Assembly (NCBI GenBank): GCA_016210245.1
Contig: JACQUR010000093.1
Coordinates: 1 to 20,033 of the forward strand
Length of the DNA stretch: 20,033 nucleotides
Direction: 5' to 3'
From: Chloroflexota bacterium
GTDB taxonomy: Bacteria; Chloroflexota; UBA6077; JACQUR01
Shown: positions 19,614-20,033 of the stretch, piece after piece
Position numbering within the stretch: the stretch's first letter is position 1
How the letters are laid out: each line of letters opens with the position of its first letter
Notes under the pieces: model-generated
Seen by the model: only the letters and a program-made list of their open reading frames with translations
Database searches by the model: none
Told to the model about the DNA's origin: nothing
Translations under genes and position numbers: made by a program

Positions 19614-20033
19614 TCAGCCTTCCAGCGTGGCCACGCACTCGACGTGATACGTCTGCGGGAACATGTCCAGCGGCTGCACCTCGCGCAGGTGGAAGCCGCC
19701 GTCAGACAGGACCCGCAGGTCGCGGGCCAGCGTGGCGGGGTCGCAGGAGACGTAGACGATGCGCCCAGGCGCCAGGGCCAGAACGGCCTCCAGCGCCTTC
19801 GGGTGGCAGCCCTGGCGGGGCGGGTCGAGGATCACCGCGTCCGGCCTCTCGCCGAGGTCCGGGAGGACTTCCTCGACCTTCCCCTTGAAGTACTGCACGT
19901 TGGGGGAGCCCGCGATGTTCGCCATCGCGTCGTCCACGGCGGCGGCGGACTCCTCGACGGCGATAACGCGCCGGCAGCGCGGCGCCAGGGCGACAGCGAA
20001 CGTCCCCACTCCCGCGTATGCATCGAGCAGCAG
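19614..20033 (-). CDS. 23S rRNA (uracil-5-)-methyltransferase, RlmD/TrmA family, 5' end beyond window
   Basis: The last 139 codons of a TrmA/RumA-type methyltransferase, which transfers a methyl group from SAM to C5 of a uridine in rRNA or tRNA. Visible motifs are the SAM site LLLDAYAGVGTFA at the window edge, AVEESAAAVDDA, DPPRQGC (motif IV) and YVSCDPATLARDL with the catalytic cysteine. The family end DMFPQTYHVE is also present. Its last six residues (VATLEG) are supplied by the element: the displaced chromosomal version at 8817-8888 reads LATLEP and then a short tail. The protein core is thus kept intact by the integration. Which substrate (RlmD, RlmC or TrmA type) cannot be told from this part. 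Confidence 0.9.
   Translation of the reverse strand: MLLDAYAGVGTFAVALAPRCRRVIAVEESAAAVDDAMANIAGSPNVQYFKGKVEEVLPDLGERPDAVILDPPRQGCHPKALEAVLALAPGRIVYVSCDPATLARDLRVLSDGGFHLREVQPLDMFPQTYHVECVATLEG
19621..19658. other. attR: right attachment repeat
   Basis: The second copy of the 38-base repeat (one mismatch to 8851-8888), located at the end of the functional methyltransferase gene. The integrase start is 125 bp away. Confidence 0.85.

Larger units (their letters stand above)
8851..19658. mobile_element. Integrated satellite-type element, about 10.8 kb
   Basis: Bounded by a 38-bp direct repeat, with a tyrosine recombinase gene beside the right end, and inserted at the 3' end of an RlmD/TrmA-type methyltransferase gene. 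It carries a replication module (primase/helicase, SSB), an XRE regulator, several small zinc-binding proteins and a cargo block. Capsid, terminase, portal, relaxase and type IV secretion genes are absent, so it is neither a full prophage nor a self-transmissible conjugative element. The gene set best fits a satellite or mini integrative and replicative element. The heptamer repeats common in the flanking chromosome were not seen inside it. Confidence 0.85.

Noticed and set aside
1..20033. tRNA, rRNA or riboswitch genes.
   Set aside because: No cloverleaf or conserved RNA motif was recognised by eye; a covariance-model scan would be needed to exclude them fully.

Overview
The window reads as a high-GC bacterial chromosome, most likely Chloroflexota. 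Support for that is the small-word heptanucleotide repeats between genes, the VanW/YoaR-type envelope protein, and the pairing of a PaaK-like ligase with an HpaB/AbfD-like flavoprotein. The lineage is an inference; no rRNA or other decisive marker is present.

Left part, 1-8850 (chromosomal): a DNA methylase of DUF1156 type that runs off the left edge and is visibly poorer in GC than its surroundings; a PaaK-family CoA ligase and an HpaB/4-hydroxybutyryl-CoA-dehydratase-like protein, both on the minus strand; dihydroneopterin aldolase (folB); a large membrane-anchored VanW protein; an unknown 137-residue protein facing it across a 26-bp palindrome; a Maf nucleotide pyrophosphatase; and a hicA-hicB toxin-antitoxin pair. 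Five different 7-bp tandem repeats punctuate this part, one of them in frame inside maf.

Centre and right, about 8851-19658: an integrated mobile element of about 10.8 kb. A 38-bp direct repeat (one mismatch) lies at 8851-8888 and 19621-19658. The right copy is the 3' end of an RlmD/TrmA-type 23S rRNA methyltransferase gene that continues off the right edge. The left copy carries the displaced original 3' end of that gene, just upstream of hicA. The element has a tyrosine recombinase beside the right end. A tightly packed minus-strand replication module (13859-17889) encodes a small phage-type protein, a CHC2-TOPRIM-RepA primase/helicase, an unknown protein, an SSB, a coiled-coil protein, a small acidic protein and a Cys-rich protein. 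A plus-strand cargo block (10298-13279) has an XRE regulator, a zinc-ribbon protein, a conserved protein with a TPR-like C-terminus, and a three-gene DUF3467 / HicB-like / HicA-like cassette. A minus-strand left-end group (9022-10141) encodes a SWIM zinc-finger protein, an unknown protein and a zinc-ribbon protein, each followed by a GC-rich hairpin. No capsid, terminase, relaxase or conjugation gene is visible, so it looks like a satellite-type or mini integrative and replicative element.

Most interesting: the clear insertion into the 3' end of a protein-coding rRNA methylase gene with replacement of its C-terminus; opposed 18-bp iteron-like repeats with a 27-bp perfect inverted repeat inside the 3' end of the replication gene; a second, 10-bp tandem array in the gene-free region ahead of the module; and the coupled DUF3467/HicB-like/HicA-like cassette, which is the best candidate for an undescribed toxin-antitoxin or defence-like unit.
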